NCBI RefSeq assembly: GCF_019431355.1
Contig: NZ_CP080269.1
Span: 4,769,001-4,833,000 of the forward strand
DNA: 64,000 bases
Direction: 5' to 3'
Source: Paenibacillus sp. R14(2021)
GTDB lineage: Bacteria; Bacillota; Bacilli; Paenibacillales; Paenibacillaceae
Shown here: piece after piece, positions 1 to 8,207 of the stretch
Layout of the letters: each line of letters begins with the position of its first letter
Position numbering within the stretch: position 1 is the stretch's first letter
Notes under the pieces: generated by a model
Database searches by the model: none
Seen by the model: the letters and a program-made list of their open reading frames with translations, nothing else
Told to the model about the DNA's origin: nothing
Position numbers and translations under genes: made by a program

Positions 1-1
1 T

Positions 2-1144
2 GTCGTGGACAGCGACGGGCTTACCGGCGACGGCATCACGCCGCTCGATACGCCGGATGTCCGTCAGGCGTTGGTCCAGGACAAGGGCATATGGCGCGGC
101 CGCGACCCTATTACGAACGAGCGGATTACGGCCGTCACGCTGCCGGTGAAGCAGGGCGAGCAAATCGTGGCGATGTTTCGGTACACGGCCTCGCTCGCGA
201 CCGTCGATACGATTATTCGCAACATTCTATGGCTGACGCTGCTGGTCGGCTCCGTCGTCGTGCTTCTATTCTTCACGACGAGCGTGCTGATTGCGAACCG
301 GATCGCTAGGCCGATTCGCAACCTGACGAAGGTCGCGGAGAAGATGGCGGAGGGCGACTGGACGCGCCGTGCCGCGCTGCATGACCGGGACGAAATCGGC
401 CGGCTCGCGGAGACGCTGAATACGATGGCCTCCGAGCTGACGCGGCGGGAGAAGCTGAAGGAGGATTTCATCTCCTCTGTCTCGCATGAGCTGCGGACGC
501 CGCTGACCTCAATCAAGGGCTGGAGCGAGACGCTCGCTTCCGGCGACCTCGCGGATAAGGAAGAGCTGAATCTGGGACTAGCCATTATCGACCGGGAAAC
601 AGTCCGGCTCTCGGGGCTGGTGGAGGATCTGCTCGATTTCTCCAAGCTGTACGCGAAGAGCATCGTGCTGCATCCCGAAGTGATGGACGTTCGCAAGACG
701 CTGTGGGAGACGCTGCAGCAGTTCGAAGCGAGGGGGCAGCGAGAATCGATCACCTTCAGCAAAAGCACAGGCGACGCTCAGCTGCCAGCGAAGGTGGATG
801 CGAACCGGATGAAGCAGGTATTCATCAACGTCATTGACAATGCGCTGAAATTCACCCCGCGCGGCGGCACGATCTACGTAAGCGCCGAACAGGAGGACGG
901 GGCTGTCCGGATAACGATCCGGGATACCGGCGTCGGCATTCCGCCCGAGGATCTGCCGCATGTCACGGAGAAATTCTACAAAGGATCGAGCCAGCGCTCC
1001 GGCAGCGGTCTCGGACTCGCCATTTGCAAGGAAATCGTCGAGCTGCACGGCGGCAGCTTCATGGTAGGCAGCGTCGTCGACGTGGGTACGACGGTAACGA
1101 TCACGCTTCCGCTGCTGAAGACGGGGACGCAGCAGCATGCCTAG
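2..1144 (+). CDS. Sensor histidine kinase (N-terminus outside window)
   Basis: Membrane sensor kinase that would autophosphorylate on His and pass phosphate to a response regulator, whose gene probably lies upstream of the window. The frame is open to the left edge, so the first membrane segment and part of the extracellular sensor are missing. Counting from the GTG at 5, there is a sensor remnant (1-70), a membrane segment (about 71-97), HAMP (about 98-148), the DHp H-box SHELRTPLTS with His161, the N-box with Asn279, the G1 motif DTGVGI near 307, and a GSGLGLAIC G2 box. The order is that of PhoR/WalK-type kinases. The signal sensed cannot be read from the sequence. A strong hairpin terminator follows at 1201-1249. 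Confidence 0.9.
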   Translation, partial: VVDSDGLTGDGITPLDTPDVRQALVQDKGIWRGRDPITNERITAVTLPVKQGEQIVAMFRYTASLATVDTIIRNILWLTLLVGSVVVLLFFTTSVLIANRIARPIRNLTKVAEKMAEGDWTRRAALHDRDEIGRLAETLNTMASELTRREKLKEDFISSVSHELRTPLTSIKGWSETLASGDLADKEELNLGLAIIDRETVRLSGLVEDLLDFSKLYAKSIVLHPEVMDVRKTLWETLQQFEARGQRESITFSKSTGDAQLPAKVDANRMKQVFINVIDNALKFTPRGGTIYVSAEQEDGAVRITIRDTGVGIPPEDLPHVTEKFYKGSSQRSGSGLGLAICKEIVELHGGSFMVGSVVDVGTTVTITLPLLKTGTQQHA

Positions 1145-1200
1145 GTGGATGTTGGAGTCTTTACGCGAGAGTTCAGCGGCTGGAGACATGCGATCAACAT

Positions 1201-1249
1201 AAAAACCCGGCACGTTCGCGCCATTCTGGAGCGAGTCTGCCGGGTTTTT
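1201..1249. terminator. Bidirectional intrinsic terminator
   Basis: AAAAACCCGGCA pairs with TGCCGGGTTTTT around a 25-base loop, with T-runs on both strands. It lies between the convergent kinase gene (+) and the small membrane protein gene (-) and can serve both. Confidence 0.85.
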
Positions 1250-1270
1250 GGCTTGCTTGCAGAGGCGGCA

Positions 1271-1390
1271 TCATTCTTTATAGAACAACGACTTGCGTTT
1301 GTTCAGCACGTAGCCGGCAGCGATCAGCGCTAGCACAATAATGCTGCAGGAAAACCAATGCTGGCTGATCCAGTTCAGAAATGCTGGCAT
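1271..1390 (-). CDS. 39-residue single-span membrane protein
   Basis: Short gene on the minus strand. The ATG (complement of 1388-1390) follows an AGGAGG ribosome binding site (complement of 1398-1403) by 7 bases, which is near ideal. The product begins MPAFLNWISQ, has one hydrophobic helix (about residues 14-28, SCSIIVLALIAAGYV) and a basic tail with KRK before the final FYKE, consistent with an N-out, C-in membrane microprotein. It ends before the shared terminator at 1201-1249. I do not recognise a family. The evidence is the ribosome site, composition and terminator position, not homology. Confidence 0.65.
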   Translation of the reverse strand: MPAFLNWISQHWFSCSIIVLALIAAGYVLNKRKSLFYKE

Positions 1391-1584
1391 AGCTGGGCCT
1401 CCTAGGGCAGGTTTTAGGAATAGTATGCCAAAGCGAAGGCTTCATATACGGGATGATGGCAGGTATGGAAACGATGACCGAGGAGAAGTCTACTAAAGGC
1501 GCTGATAGCGGCTTTCAAGCCGAGTCCTCCGCGGCTTATCGGCGGAGCAGACTCCGGCTCTACATTGATCACGGAGGTATAAAC

Positions 1585-2001
1585 ATGCAGAATCTATACA
1601 CAGCCGCCGTAACGACAACGGGCGGGCGGGAAGGCAAACTGGCATCGAGCGACGGTGTCTTGAATTTGGAGCTTCGCATGCCCAAAGAACTGGGCGGACA
1701 AGGCGGAGCCGCGACCAATCCCGAGCAGTTGTTCGCAGCCGGCTATTCGGCCTGCTTCGAGAGCGCACTCAATTTGGTATGCAGGACGAAGAATGTGAAG
1801 GTAGACGGCACTGAAGTGACTGCCCGTGTTACGATCGGCAAGGATGACAGCGGCGGCTACGCGCTGGAGGTTCAGCTCGATGTTAACCTGATGGGAGTCG
1901 GCAACGCGCTCGCGCAGGAGCTTACCGAAGCGGCCCATCAAGTATGTCCGTATTCTAAGGCGGTACAGGGTAATATTCCCGTCACGCTTAACGTACTTTA
2001 A
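1585..2001 (+). CDS. ohr: Organic hydroperoxide resistance protein, Ohr/OsmC family
   Basis: Thiol peroxidase of the Ohr/OsmC family that reduces organic hydroperoxides in the cytoplasm. The 138-residue length is normal for Ohr. Both reactive cysteines are present: SACFESAL near residue 60 and HQVCPYSKA near 124. The family signature NPEQLFAAGYSACF is intact. An in-frame codon upstream (1453) would add 44 residues, but GGAGGT at 1574-1579 and the ATG at 1585 mark the true start. A hairpin terminator follows at 2032-2070, so it is probably transcribed alone. Many ohr genes are controlled by an adjacent MarR-type OhrR; none is seen here. Confidence 0.92.
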   Translation: MQNLYTAAVTTTGGREGKLASSDGVLNLELRMPKELGGQGGAATNPEQLFAAGYSACFESALNLVCRTKNVKVDGTEVTARVTIGKDDSGGYALEVQLDVNLMGVGNALAQELTEAAHQVCPYSKAVQGNIPVTLNVL

Positions 2002-2031
2002 CGAGCGACGAAACCCTAGAAGCACAAGCAG

Positions 2032-2070
2032 ACAAGCGCCAGCCGAATGACCGGCCGTGCGCTTGTTTTT
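2032..2070 (+). terminator. Intrinsic terminator after ohr
   Basis: ACAAGCGC (2032-2039) pairs with GCGCTTGT (2059-2066) and is followed by a T-run. Confidence 0.8.
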
Positions 2071-2215
2071 TGCTGTTTACGCACGGTATGAGGCTCCCGT
2101 TCTACATACCGCCAAGGCGGTCGACGACTGGAGAAGGAAGACAATCCCATTCCTCCTGTGGTTTAATAAGGTATACTCTTCTATCCTTCTAATTCGACAA
2201 AAGGTGGGCTAGCTT

Positions 2216-3319
2216 ATGATGCGTAAACGACGGAATCACCTGCCAGAGGCTCGTCTTGGCCTGCTGCTCGTGCTGGCTGCGGCAATGCTGCTGGGCGGCT
2301 GCAGCGAGAACAAATTAAACACAGGGAACAGCGGACAGCAAGCGCCCGAACAAACGGCACCCGCGCCGGAAACCGACACGTCCGCCGCCGAGGAGCCGCC
2401 TGTCGTTGACCCGCCCCAATACATAGCGCCGCTGACCGGGCTCCCTTTAGAGAAGGAAGTGACCTTGCGGCCGATGGCGGTCATGGTCAACAACTTCGCT
2501 TCGGCGCGTCCGCAGTCGGGTCTGCCCAATGCCGACGTCGTGTGGGAAGTGCTCGCCGAGGGCGGCATCACGCGGCTCGTGGCCGTGTTCCAGAGCACGA
2601 CCTCCACGGATCCGATCGGTCCGATCCGAAGCAACCGCCCTTATCTGATCCGAATCGGCGAAGCCTATCATGCGGTGCTGGCGCACTCGGGCGCGAGCAC
2701 GGACGGCTATGATTTGCTGCAGCATCATCATAAGGATTATTTGGACGAGATCTCGAACGCGGGGGCGTACTTCTACCGCGAATCGTTCCGCAAGCCGCCT
2801 CATAATCTCTATTCCAATCTTGAGAAGCTGCGTGCCGGCGCCGCGAAGAAGAAGTACGCGCAGACGGTCGATCTGCCGGCATTCCCATGGTCAGAGACGG
2901 GTGCGACGAGCGGAGGAACGGACGCCGCGAAGGTCGAGATTCATTTTCTGCTGAAGGATTACAAGGTATCCTACGCGTATAATGCGGCAACGAAGCTGTA
3001 CGACCGCTTCGTCAACGATAAGCCGCACACGGATTTGACGACGAAGGCGCAACTGACGGCTTCCAATCTCGTCGTGCTCGGCGCGAAGCATAAGACCTAC
3101 GACGATTACGGCAGGCTCGAAATCGACCTGGAATCCGGCGGACCTGCCATGCTGATCCAGCTGGGCAAATCCGTGGCGTGCGAGTGGGTCAGAAGCGGCG
3201 ACGGCTTGATTCGCCTCATGAAGGACGGCCAGGAGCTGCCGTTCGTTCCGGGGCACACGTTCTACCATATCGTGCCGATGACGCCGACGTTTGCGGGGCA
3301 TGTAAAGCTCGGCATATAA
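2216..3319 (+). CDS. DUF3048 domain lipoprotein, YerB-like
   Basis: Secreted lipoprotein of the DUF3048 family (B. subtilis YerB type), 367 residues. A basic N-terminus and hydrophobic stretch end in the lipobox LLGGC with Cys29 as the lipidated residue. A low-complexity linker rich in Pro, Glu and Thr (about 31-68) precedes the globular domain. The DUF3048 core is recognisable from AVMVNNFASARPQSGL and PIGPIRSNRPYLIR, and the C-terminal domain ends near GHTFYHIVPM. The molecular function is unknown. In Bacillus, yerB lies near yerC; a YerC-like gene occurs here about 5 kb downstream. The ATG at 2216 follows AAGGTGGG. Confidence 0.85.
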   Translation: MMRKRRNHLPEARLGLLLVLAAAMLLGGCSENKLNTGNSGQQAPEQTAPAPETDTSAAEEPPVVDPPQYIAPLTGLPLEKEVTLRPMAVMVNNFASARPQSGLPNADVVWEVLAEGGITRLVAVFQSTTSTDPIGPIRSNRPYLIRIGEAYHAVLAHSGASTDGYDLLQHHHKDYLDEISNAGAYFYRESFRKPPHNLYSNLEKLRAGAAKKKYAQTVDLPAFPWSETGATSGGTDAAKVEIHFLLKDYKVSYAYNAATKLYDRFVNDKPHTDLTTKAQLTASNLVVLGAKHKTYDDYGRLEIDLESGGPAMLIQLGKSVACEWVRSGDGLIRLMKDGQELPFVPGHTFYHIVPMTPTFAGHVKLGI

Positions 3320-3357
3320 TGAAGGTAACAGTCCCGTAAGCACGGGCAACGGATGAG

Positions 3358-4158
3358 ATGGAGGCAAGGCAGTTGGAATCGACAACGAAGCAAAATCAAC
3401 AATCGTGGAACACGGGCGCTTATGCAGCATGGCTGCAGCGGTTCGGCACTCCGGCGGAAGCGGCGGTGAAACTGAAGGCGGCACCAGCCAAGCGGCTCGG
3501 CACGGCCTTATCCTATATGGGCGACGTAGCGGGCAAGCGGATCGTCAATCTGCTTGGTTCGAACGGCAACAAAGCGGTTGCCCTGGCGCTGCTCGGCGCG
3601 CAGTCGACCGTCATTGATTTCTCCGATGAGAACAAGCGGTATGCGGAGGAGCTGGCGGCGGAAGCGGGCGTTCCGCTGACTTATATATCGGCCGATGTGC
3701 TGAAGCTGCCTGAGGCGCAGCTGACCGCCGATTATGATATCGTGTTCATGGAGTTCGGCATTCTGCATTATTTCCTCGACCTGGCGCCGCTGTTCGCGGT
3801 CGTGCGCGGGTTATTACGTCAAGGCGGAAAGCTGGTGCTGCAGGATTTTCATCCCGTATCGACGAAGCTCATCTCGTCGCGCGGCACGACGGCCAACATC
3901 CGCAAGCACAAAGTAACGGGCGATTATTTCAGCACGGAGCTGGAGGAGAAGGAAGTGGCGTTCTCGAAGTTTCTGCCGGAGCATGGCGGCCAGACGCAGA
4001 CGGTGAAGCTGCGCAACTGGACGCTCGGCGAGATCGTGACAGGCATTGCGGCAGAGGGGCTGTACATCACCCTGCTGGAGGAGCTGCCGAACCAGTCGTC
4101 GGACGTATTCGACCAGGGCATTCCGAAGACGTTCACGATCGCCGCGTTGAAGCTTTAA
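3358..4158 (+). CDS. Class I SAM-dependent methyltransferase
   Basis: Putative class I methyltransferase, 266 residues, substrate unknown. The SAM-binding glycine motif is seen as VNLLGSNGNKAVALALLGA (about residues 63-81), followed by an acidic strand end at VIDFSDEN and the post-motif DIVFMEFGILHYF. The C-terminal half has the usual Rossmann order. The ATG at 3358 has a poor ribosome site; a TTG at 3373, 8 bases after GGAGG, is a credible alternative that would shorten the protein by five residues. It lies 38 bases after the YerB-like gene, so the two may be co-transcribed, and ends at a terminator. Confidence 0.8.
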   Translation: MEARQLESTTKQNQQSWNTGAYAAWLQRFGTPAEAAVKLKAAPAKRLGTALSYMGDVAGKRIVNLLGSNGNKAVALALLGAQSTVIDFSDENKRYAEELAAEAGVPLTYISADVLKLPEAQLTADYDIVFMEFGILHYFLDLAPLFAVVRGLLRQGGKLVLQDFHPVSTKLISSRGTTANIRKHKVTGDYFSTELEEKEVAFSKFLPEHGGQTQTVKLRNWTLGEIVTGIAAEGLYITLLEELPNQSSDVFDQGIPKTFTIAALKL

Positions 4159-4175
4159 CGATAGGCCTAGAGAAG

Positions 4176-4208
4176 AAGGAAACCGGACTGCCAGTTTCCT
4201 TTTTTTTA
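4176..4208 (+). terminator. Intrinsic terminator after methyltransferase gene
   Basis: AAGGAAAC (4176-4183) pairs with GTTTCCTT (4194-4201), followed by an unbroken T-run. Confidence 0.85.
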
Positions 4209-4301
4209 TTTGCCTTAGAGCGGTTAAATTCGGCTGATGCGGAAAAGAATAGGAGAAGCGTCAGTGTAAAGTGAAAGAAGTTTTGAGAAAGTCATAAATC
4301 C

Positions 4302-4338
4302 TTTACATTACCTTAACAATTCCATTGTAAACTATGTT
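4302..4338 (+). promoter_or_regulatory. Candidate PhoP box upstream of DUF47-PiT operon
   Basis: TTTACA (4302-4307) and TTAACA (4313-4318) stand 11 bases apart, the spacing of PhoP direct repeats in Bacillus (TT[AT]ACA-like hexamers with 5-base gaps). A mirror pair lies on the other strand: the complements of TGTAAA (4326-4331) and TGTTAA (4334-4339). The position, about 90 bases before a phosphate-transport operon, fits control by PhoPR. No binding data can be given from sequence alone. Confidence 0.5.
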
Positions 4339-4419
4339 AAGATATTGTCGGTTTCATAACCATAGTGGTGAATCGTACCGACTTCATCAAATCAAGCTCG
4401 GGTGGCAAAGGGGATAGTT

Positions 4420-5034
4420 ATGTTTAAGAAGAAGAATGACGTGTTCTTTACGACACTAGAGGCCATGGCAGATACGATTTTGGAGGGCGTGCTCTATTTT
4501 CAGCAGAACGTTTCCAAGATCAGTGATGCGGCGCAGTTTGCAAAAGCAATGAAAGAGTACGAAAGCAAATGCGACCGTCATGTACATACCATACTGACCG
4601 AGCTGAATAAAACGTTCATAACGCCGATCGACCGCGACGATATCCTGCGGCTGACGACTTCGCTTGATGATGTGCTCGACGGCATCGAAGCCTGCGCTTC
4701 GCGCTTCGAGATGTACGATATCACGGAGCCGGACGAATATATCACGCTGTTCGCGGAGAATATTCTGCGCTGCGCCCAGCAGATCAAGAAAGCGATCTAT
4801 CTCTTGTCAGAGAAGAAGCTGCTGGCGATGCGCGAGCCGGCCATTCATATCAACGAGCTTGAGAATCAAGCCGACGACTTGCTGCGCATCAGCGTGAAGA
4901 GCTTGTTCACGAACGTGAAGGACCCGATCGAGCTCATCAAGCGCAAGGAAGTCTATGAGCGCCTTGAACAGACGACCGACTACTGCGAGGATGTCGCGAA
5001 CACACTCGAAACCATCATCATGCGCAACAGCTAA
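4420..5034 (+). CDS. DUF47 phosphate transport regulator (PhoU-like)
   Basis: DUF47 family protein (YkaA/PhoU-like), 204 residues, an all-helical cytoplasmic protein commonly paired with PiT transporters and thought to modulate them. The family pattern includes helices with FFTTLEAMADTILEGV, spaced acidic motifs such as PIDRDDILRLTTSLDDVLDGIE, and the second-repeat VYERLEQTTDYCEDVANTLE that carries the metal-site-like acidic residues. A GTG at 4402 is in frame, but AAAGGGG at 4408-4414 points to the ATG at 4420. The PiT gene starts 20 bases after its stop, so they form an operon, probably under the Pho-box-like site upstream. Confidence 0.9.
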   Translation: MFKKKNDVFFTTLEAMADTILEGVLYFQQNVSKISDAAQFAKAMKEYESKCDRHVHTILTELNKTFITPIDRDDILRLTTSLDDVLDGIEACASRFEMYDITEPDEYITLFAENILRCAQQIKKAIYLLSEKKLLAMREPAIHINELENQADDLLRISVKSLFTNVKDPIELIKRKEVYERLEQTTDYCEDVANTLETIIMRNS

Positions 5035-5054
5035 GGAGACGGAGACGAGCAGTC

Positions 5055-6053
5055 ATGGACATTTACATTTGGGTTGGCATCGTTATTTTCCTTGCGCTTG
5101 GATTCGATTTCATCAACGGGTTTCATGATACCGCCAATGCGATCGCAACGACGGTATCCACGCGGGCTTTATCGCCGCGCATGGCGATTATTCTGGCTTC
5201 GGTGATGAACTTCGTGGGCGCGGTCCTCTTTACCGGGGTAGCCAAGACGATCGGAGGAAAAATCGCGGATCCTACCGTGCTTGAGCATGGGGTTCAGGTC
5301 GTGGTCGCTACCCTCATCGGGGCGATTGTCTGGAATCTATTCACATGGTGGATCGGTATTCCTTCTTCCTCTTCGCATGCGCTGATCGGGTCGCTCACCG
5401 GAGCGGTCGTCAGCTCGGCGGGCTTCAAGGCCGTGAACGCGGCAGGCTTCATCGATATTATGAAGGCACTTATTCTATCCCCGCTTATCGCATTCGCGGG
5501 CGGTTTCGTCATCATGTGGATTCTGAAGAAGATCTTCGCGCGTTCGAGTCCGCATCAAGTCAATAAAGCATTCCGCACGGGACAAATCTTCACGGCGGCA
5601 TTCCAGTCGTTTACGCACGGCACGAACGACGCGCAGAAGGCGATGGGCATCATCACGTTCGCGCTCGTGACGGCGAATGTGCAGGACAGCACGGACCATA
5701 TTCCGCTGTGGGTTAAACTATCCGCGGCAACGGCAATGGCGCTCGGCACATCAATCGGCGGCTGGAAAATCATCAAGACGATGGGGACGAAAATTTTCAA
5801 AATCGAGCCCATCAACGGGTTCGCAGCTGATATTACCTCCGCCTCCGTCATTCTGTCTGCGACGTTCACGCATTTGCCGGTCAGCACGACGCACGTCATC
5901 ACCTCTTCCATTCTCGGCGTAGGCAGCGCGAAGCGCTTCTCCGACGTCAAATGGGACCTCGCGGGACGGATCATCATTTCGTGGTTGATTACGATTCCGA
6001 TTACGATGATCCTGTCGGCGCTGATCTATCAAGTGATTGCCCTGTTTATCTAA
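5055..6053 (+). CDS. pit: PiT family inorganic phosphate transporter
   Basis: Low-affinity phosphate (metal-phosphate/H+) symporter of the PiT family, 332 residues, within the usual bacterial range. Both PiT signature repeats are present: FINGFHDTANAIAT near residues 19-32 and FTHGTNDAQKAMGI near 185-198, each carrying the conserved Asp/Asn that bind phosphate. Many hydrophobic helices are visible, beginning with IWVGIVIFLALGFDF. The ATG at 5055 follows AAGGAGACGGAG. It is the second gene of the DUF47-PiT operon, which ends at the strong bidirectional terminator at 6097-6146. Confidence 0.93.
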   Translation: MDIYIWVGIVIFLALGFDFINGFHDTANAIATTVSTRALSPRMAIILASVMNFVGAVLFTGVAKTIGGKIADPTVLEHGVQVVVATLIGAIVWNLFTWWIGIPSSSSHALIGSLTGAVVSSAGFKAVNAAGFIDIMKALILSPLIAFAGGFVIMWILKKIFARSSPHQVNKAFRTGQIFTAAFQSFTHGTNDAQKAMGIITFALVTANVQDSTDHIPLWVKLSAATAMALGTSIGGWKIIKTMGTKIFKIEPINGFAADITSASVILSATFTHLPVSTTHVITSSILGVGSAKRFSDVKWDLAGRIIISWLITIPITMILSALIYQVIALFI

Positions 6054-6096
6054 CAGCGGCGCAGCCAAATAGGATCACACAACAAGCATGATCAAA

Positions 6097-6146
6097 CAAA
6101 ACAAAGAGACCCTTTCGCCGAATGGCTGAAGGGTCTCTTTGTTTTG
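6097..6146. terminator. Bidirectional intrinsic terminator
   Basis: A long stem built on AAAGAGACCCTT and AAGGGTCTCTTT, flanked by A-rich and T-rich arms, lies between the convergent PiT (+) and DUF975 (-) genes. Confidence 0.9.
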
Positions 6147-6162
6147 TTTCGCAAGAGAGGAG

Positions 6163-6804
6163 TTAGAAGCTCTGCGGATGCGGCGGCGGGTCAAGAGGGG
6201 CGAGCGTGTTGTAGCCGCCGAAGCTGCTGTTCTGGCTGCGCAGGTCCTCGTGGAAGTGGGCGATCGTCGTCATGAAATAAGGATACAGCCACAAGCATCC
6301 AATGAGGAGCGTAGGGATACAAAGCAGCGCCCAGCCGATAAATGACAGCCAGAGTACAAAGAATCGTCCTTTATGGCCGGCCATCATGGCTTTGCTGCGC
6401 CGGATGGCTTCGAGCGCCCCGATTTCGGGGTTGTCTCTGGATATGAAATAAGCTTGGGAGTAGCGGATAGCCGCGATAATGCCGGGAACGATGAGCAGCA
6501 AGGACCACAATAATGTGAAAACCGTCATGAAGAAATATAAGACGAATGTGCGCCAAAGCAGCGGAAAGCCGCTCCAAAGCACTGCGAACGCGGGACGTTC
6601 GCCTCTCGCAACGTTCATGTAGTACGCGTAAACGCCAAAGGCCAGCGCTCCGGAGATAAGAAACGAAATGATATTGCCGATATTCGGAATGGCGCCGAGC
6701 CCTCCGGCAATGGCATACATAACAAGCGTAAAGAGCGCGCTTCTTCCCCACTGTCCTGCTAAGCTTTGCCTTGCTCTTGCTCGCAATTCTGAACTTGTTA
6801 CCAT
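6163..6804 (-). CDS. DUF975 family integral membrane protein
   Basis: DUF975 family membrane protein, 213 residues, function unknown. It begins with the family's N-terminal LRARARQSLAGQWG, which precedes several hydrophobic helices (about 22-60, 80-112 and 145-180). The loop between has the family pattern RYSQAYFISRDNPEIGALEAIRRSKAMM, here split as RYSQAYFIS and EAIRRSKAMMAGHKGRFF. The C-terminus is a short Pro-rich tail. The gene is monocistronic, read toward the terminator shared with PiT. Confidence 0.8.
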   Translation of the reverse strand: MVTSSELRARARQSLAGQWGRSALFTLVMYAIAGGLGAIPNIGNIISFLISGALAFGVYAYYMNVARGERPAFAVLWSGFPLLWRTFVLYFFMTVFTLLWSLLLIVPGIIAAIRYSQAYFISRDNPEIGALEAIRRSKAMMAGHKGRFFVLWLSFIGWALLCIPTLLIGCLWLYPYFMTTIAHFHEDLRSQNSSFGGYNTLAPLDPPPHPQSF

Positions 6805-7058
6805 GTTTGCAGCGAACCACCTTTGGTTTGATTTTTGTTCCCCTGTCTAACCTATGCACGTCATGTAAGGGAAATGTGAATAAATTTCGAACAAATGCTA
6901 GAGTCAATATTATCCTATATTTTCAAAAAAATCATCATATATTCGGGATTAATGTCGAGAATGGCGGATTTAGAGCGCCATCTAGTTCCTAAGAACTCTA
7001 TCAATCCGGTGTAATCATCCTATTATTTTGGGGGAACATGCGGGAATGAGTGGCATGA

Positions 7059-7238
7059 AAATGCATCTGCGTGCTGGTCGACGAGCATTCGGCGAGCGCC
7101 TCCGCGCTGCTGACGCTAGGTCTTCACACGTACATGCCGAATGTGACGGTCGTCGGCCGGACCACTCAACCCGATATAACGGTAGAGGGCCAAACGCTGG
7201 AGGACTTCATGAAGCCCGTGCGAGCGGGGCGCACCTGA
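7059..7238 (+). pseudogene. Fragment of an S41-family (C-terminal processing) peptidase
   Basis: A 59-codon open stretch ending at TGA 7236-7238 has no start codon or ribosome site. It contains CVLVDEHSASASALL followed by TYMPNVTVVGRTT, the block around the catalytic Ser of S41 peptidases (family pattern V-N/D-E-x-S-A-S-A-S-E). Nothing upstream of 7059 continues the domain in any frame. It is read as a leftover of a deleted gene. Between 6805 and 7058 I see only AT-rich promoter-like sequence for the minus-strand DUF975 gene. Confidence 0.45.
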
Positions 7239-7334
7239 CAAAGAGCAGTCCAAAGCGGCGGGAGCCGTTCGTGGACTGCTCGGCAGGGCGTGCCTGCTGG
7301 TATTGGCGGGCGCAAGCACTCAGTCCGCAGTTAC

Positions 7335-8096
7335 CTATCTGCGCGGGCGTTTGCGCTTCGTGCCTGGCGCAGAGCTTGCGCCGGGGCGTCTGCGTCTCCT
7401 TTTGCGCGGCTTCGGCTTACTGCTCTCGTCTTCCGCGATGGTGGCGTCTGCGGCGCCTTTCTTGCCGAAGGAGCCTGCGAGCACCTTGATGAGCGGCGCC
7501 ATCTGGGTGATGCTGCCGACCACCTTCTGCACCTTGCCCATCGTCGAGACGATGCCGTCGATGCCGCCCATGCGGTCGACGACGCCCTTGATGTCGCTCA
7601 GGCTGTTCGCGAGATTGAAGCCGGACTTGGTATCGGACTTCGTCTCCGTGACAGCAGCAGCCGCTGCGGGGAGAACGGAAGTGTTCGACTCCGGCAGCGG
7701 AATGATCTGCTGCGACGTAGCCGGTTGAATGGTGATGGACGGGACGCCGGTCGAGAATTCGGACGTGTCGAAGGGAACGGGCGCTTTCAACCCGATGCTC
7801 TTGCTCGCGAACGGATCGTTGATGCCCGGAAAAGGACTCTGTCCTTGATTTTGCAGGCCTTGACCTTGGCCGCCGGAGGGCTGCTGGAAGCTTCTGACGG
7901 ACGGATCGTAGCGGTATTTCACGCAGATCACAACCTTTTTACCGTTTTGATAGTAGTCTATGGGATAGGCGAACATACGGATTGGACGGATGCCCGTTTT
8001 CGGCAAATAATTTGGACTGTGCGTTGTCCCAGGACGCTGGACCGCTGCCGTTACCGCTTCGGACCTTGCGGGCACAGCTTGAACAAACGCATGCAT
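7335..8096 (-). CDS. Putative VrrA/YqfQ-like protein
   Basis: Protein of up to 253 residues resembling the VrrA/YqfQ group of spore-formers. The likeness lies in the C-terminal half: GIDGIVSTMGKVQKVVGS followed by QMAPLIKVLAGSFGKKGA, then a very basic tail of Arg, Lys and Pro. The middle is rich in Gln, Gly and Pro (about residues 70-100). The start is uncertain: the ATG at 8096 lacks a good ribosome site, and a later start near residue 41 (MFAYPIDYY) is possible. No signal peptide is visible. The function is unknown. The opposite strand is also largely open, as is common at this GC content, but lacks recognisable protein. Confidence 0.5.
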   Translation of the reverse strand: MHAFVQAVPARSEAVTAAVQRPGTTHSPNYLPKTGIRPIRMFAYPIDYYQNGKKVVICVKYRYDPSVRSFQQPSGGQGQGLQNQGQSPFPGINDPFASKSIGLKAPVPFDTSEFSTGVPSITIQPATSQQIIPLPESNTSVLPAAAAAVTETKSDTKSGFNLANSLSDIKGVVDRMGGIDGIVSTMGKVQKVVGSITQMAPLIKVLAGSFGKKGAADATIAEDESSKPKPRKRRRRRPGASSAPGTKRKRPRR

Positions 8097-8141
8097 TTTA
8101 CTGCAACTCTTCGAATCTGTAAAGCGACAACACGGTGACGG

Positions 8142-8170
8142 TTGAAAATACCCTCTGAAAGAAGTACACT
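8142..8170 (+). promoter_or_regulatory. SigA-type promoter for the yerC-like gene
   Basis: TTGAAA (8142-8147) and TACACT (8165-8170) are separated by exactly 17 bases, 38 bases before the yerC-like ATG. Confidence 0.6.
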
Positions 8171-8207
8171 GAGCTTAATAGTGAGATCAGGTAGGAGTGA
8201 ATGGACG

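Noticed and set aside
7028-7728. Open frames on the plus strand opposite the YqfQ-like gene
   Set aside because: They are Cys-, Arg- and Ser-rich, lack ribosome sites and protein-family likeness, and are explained by GC-rich codon shadowing, apart from the short S41 fragment.
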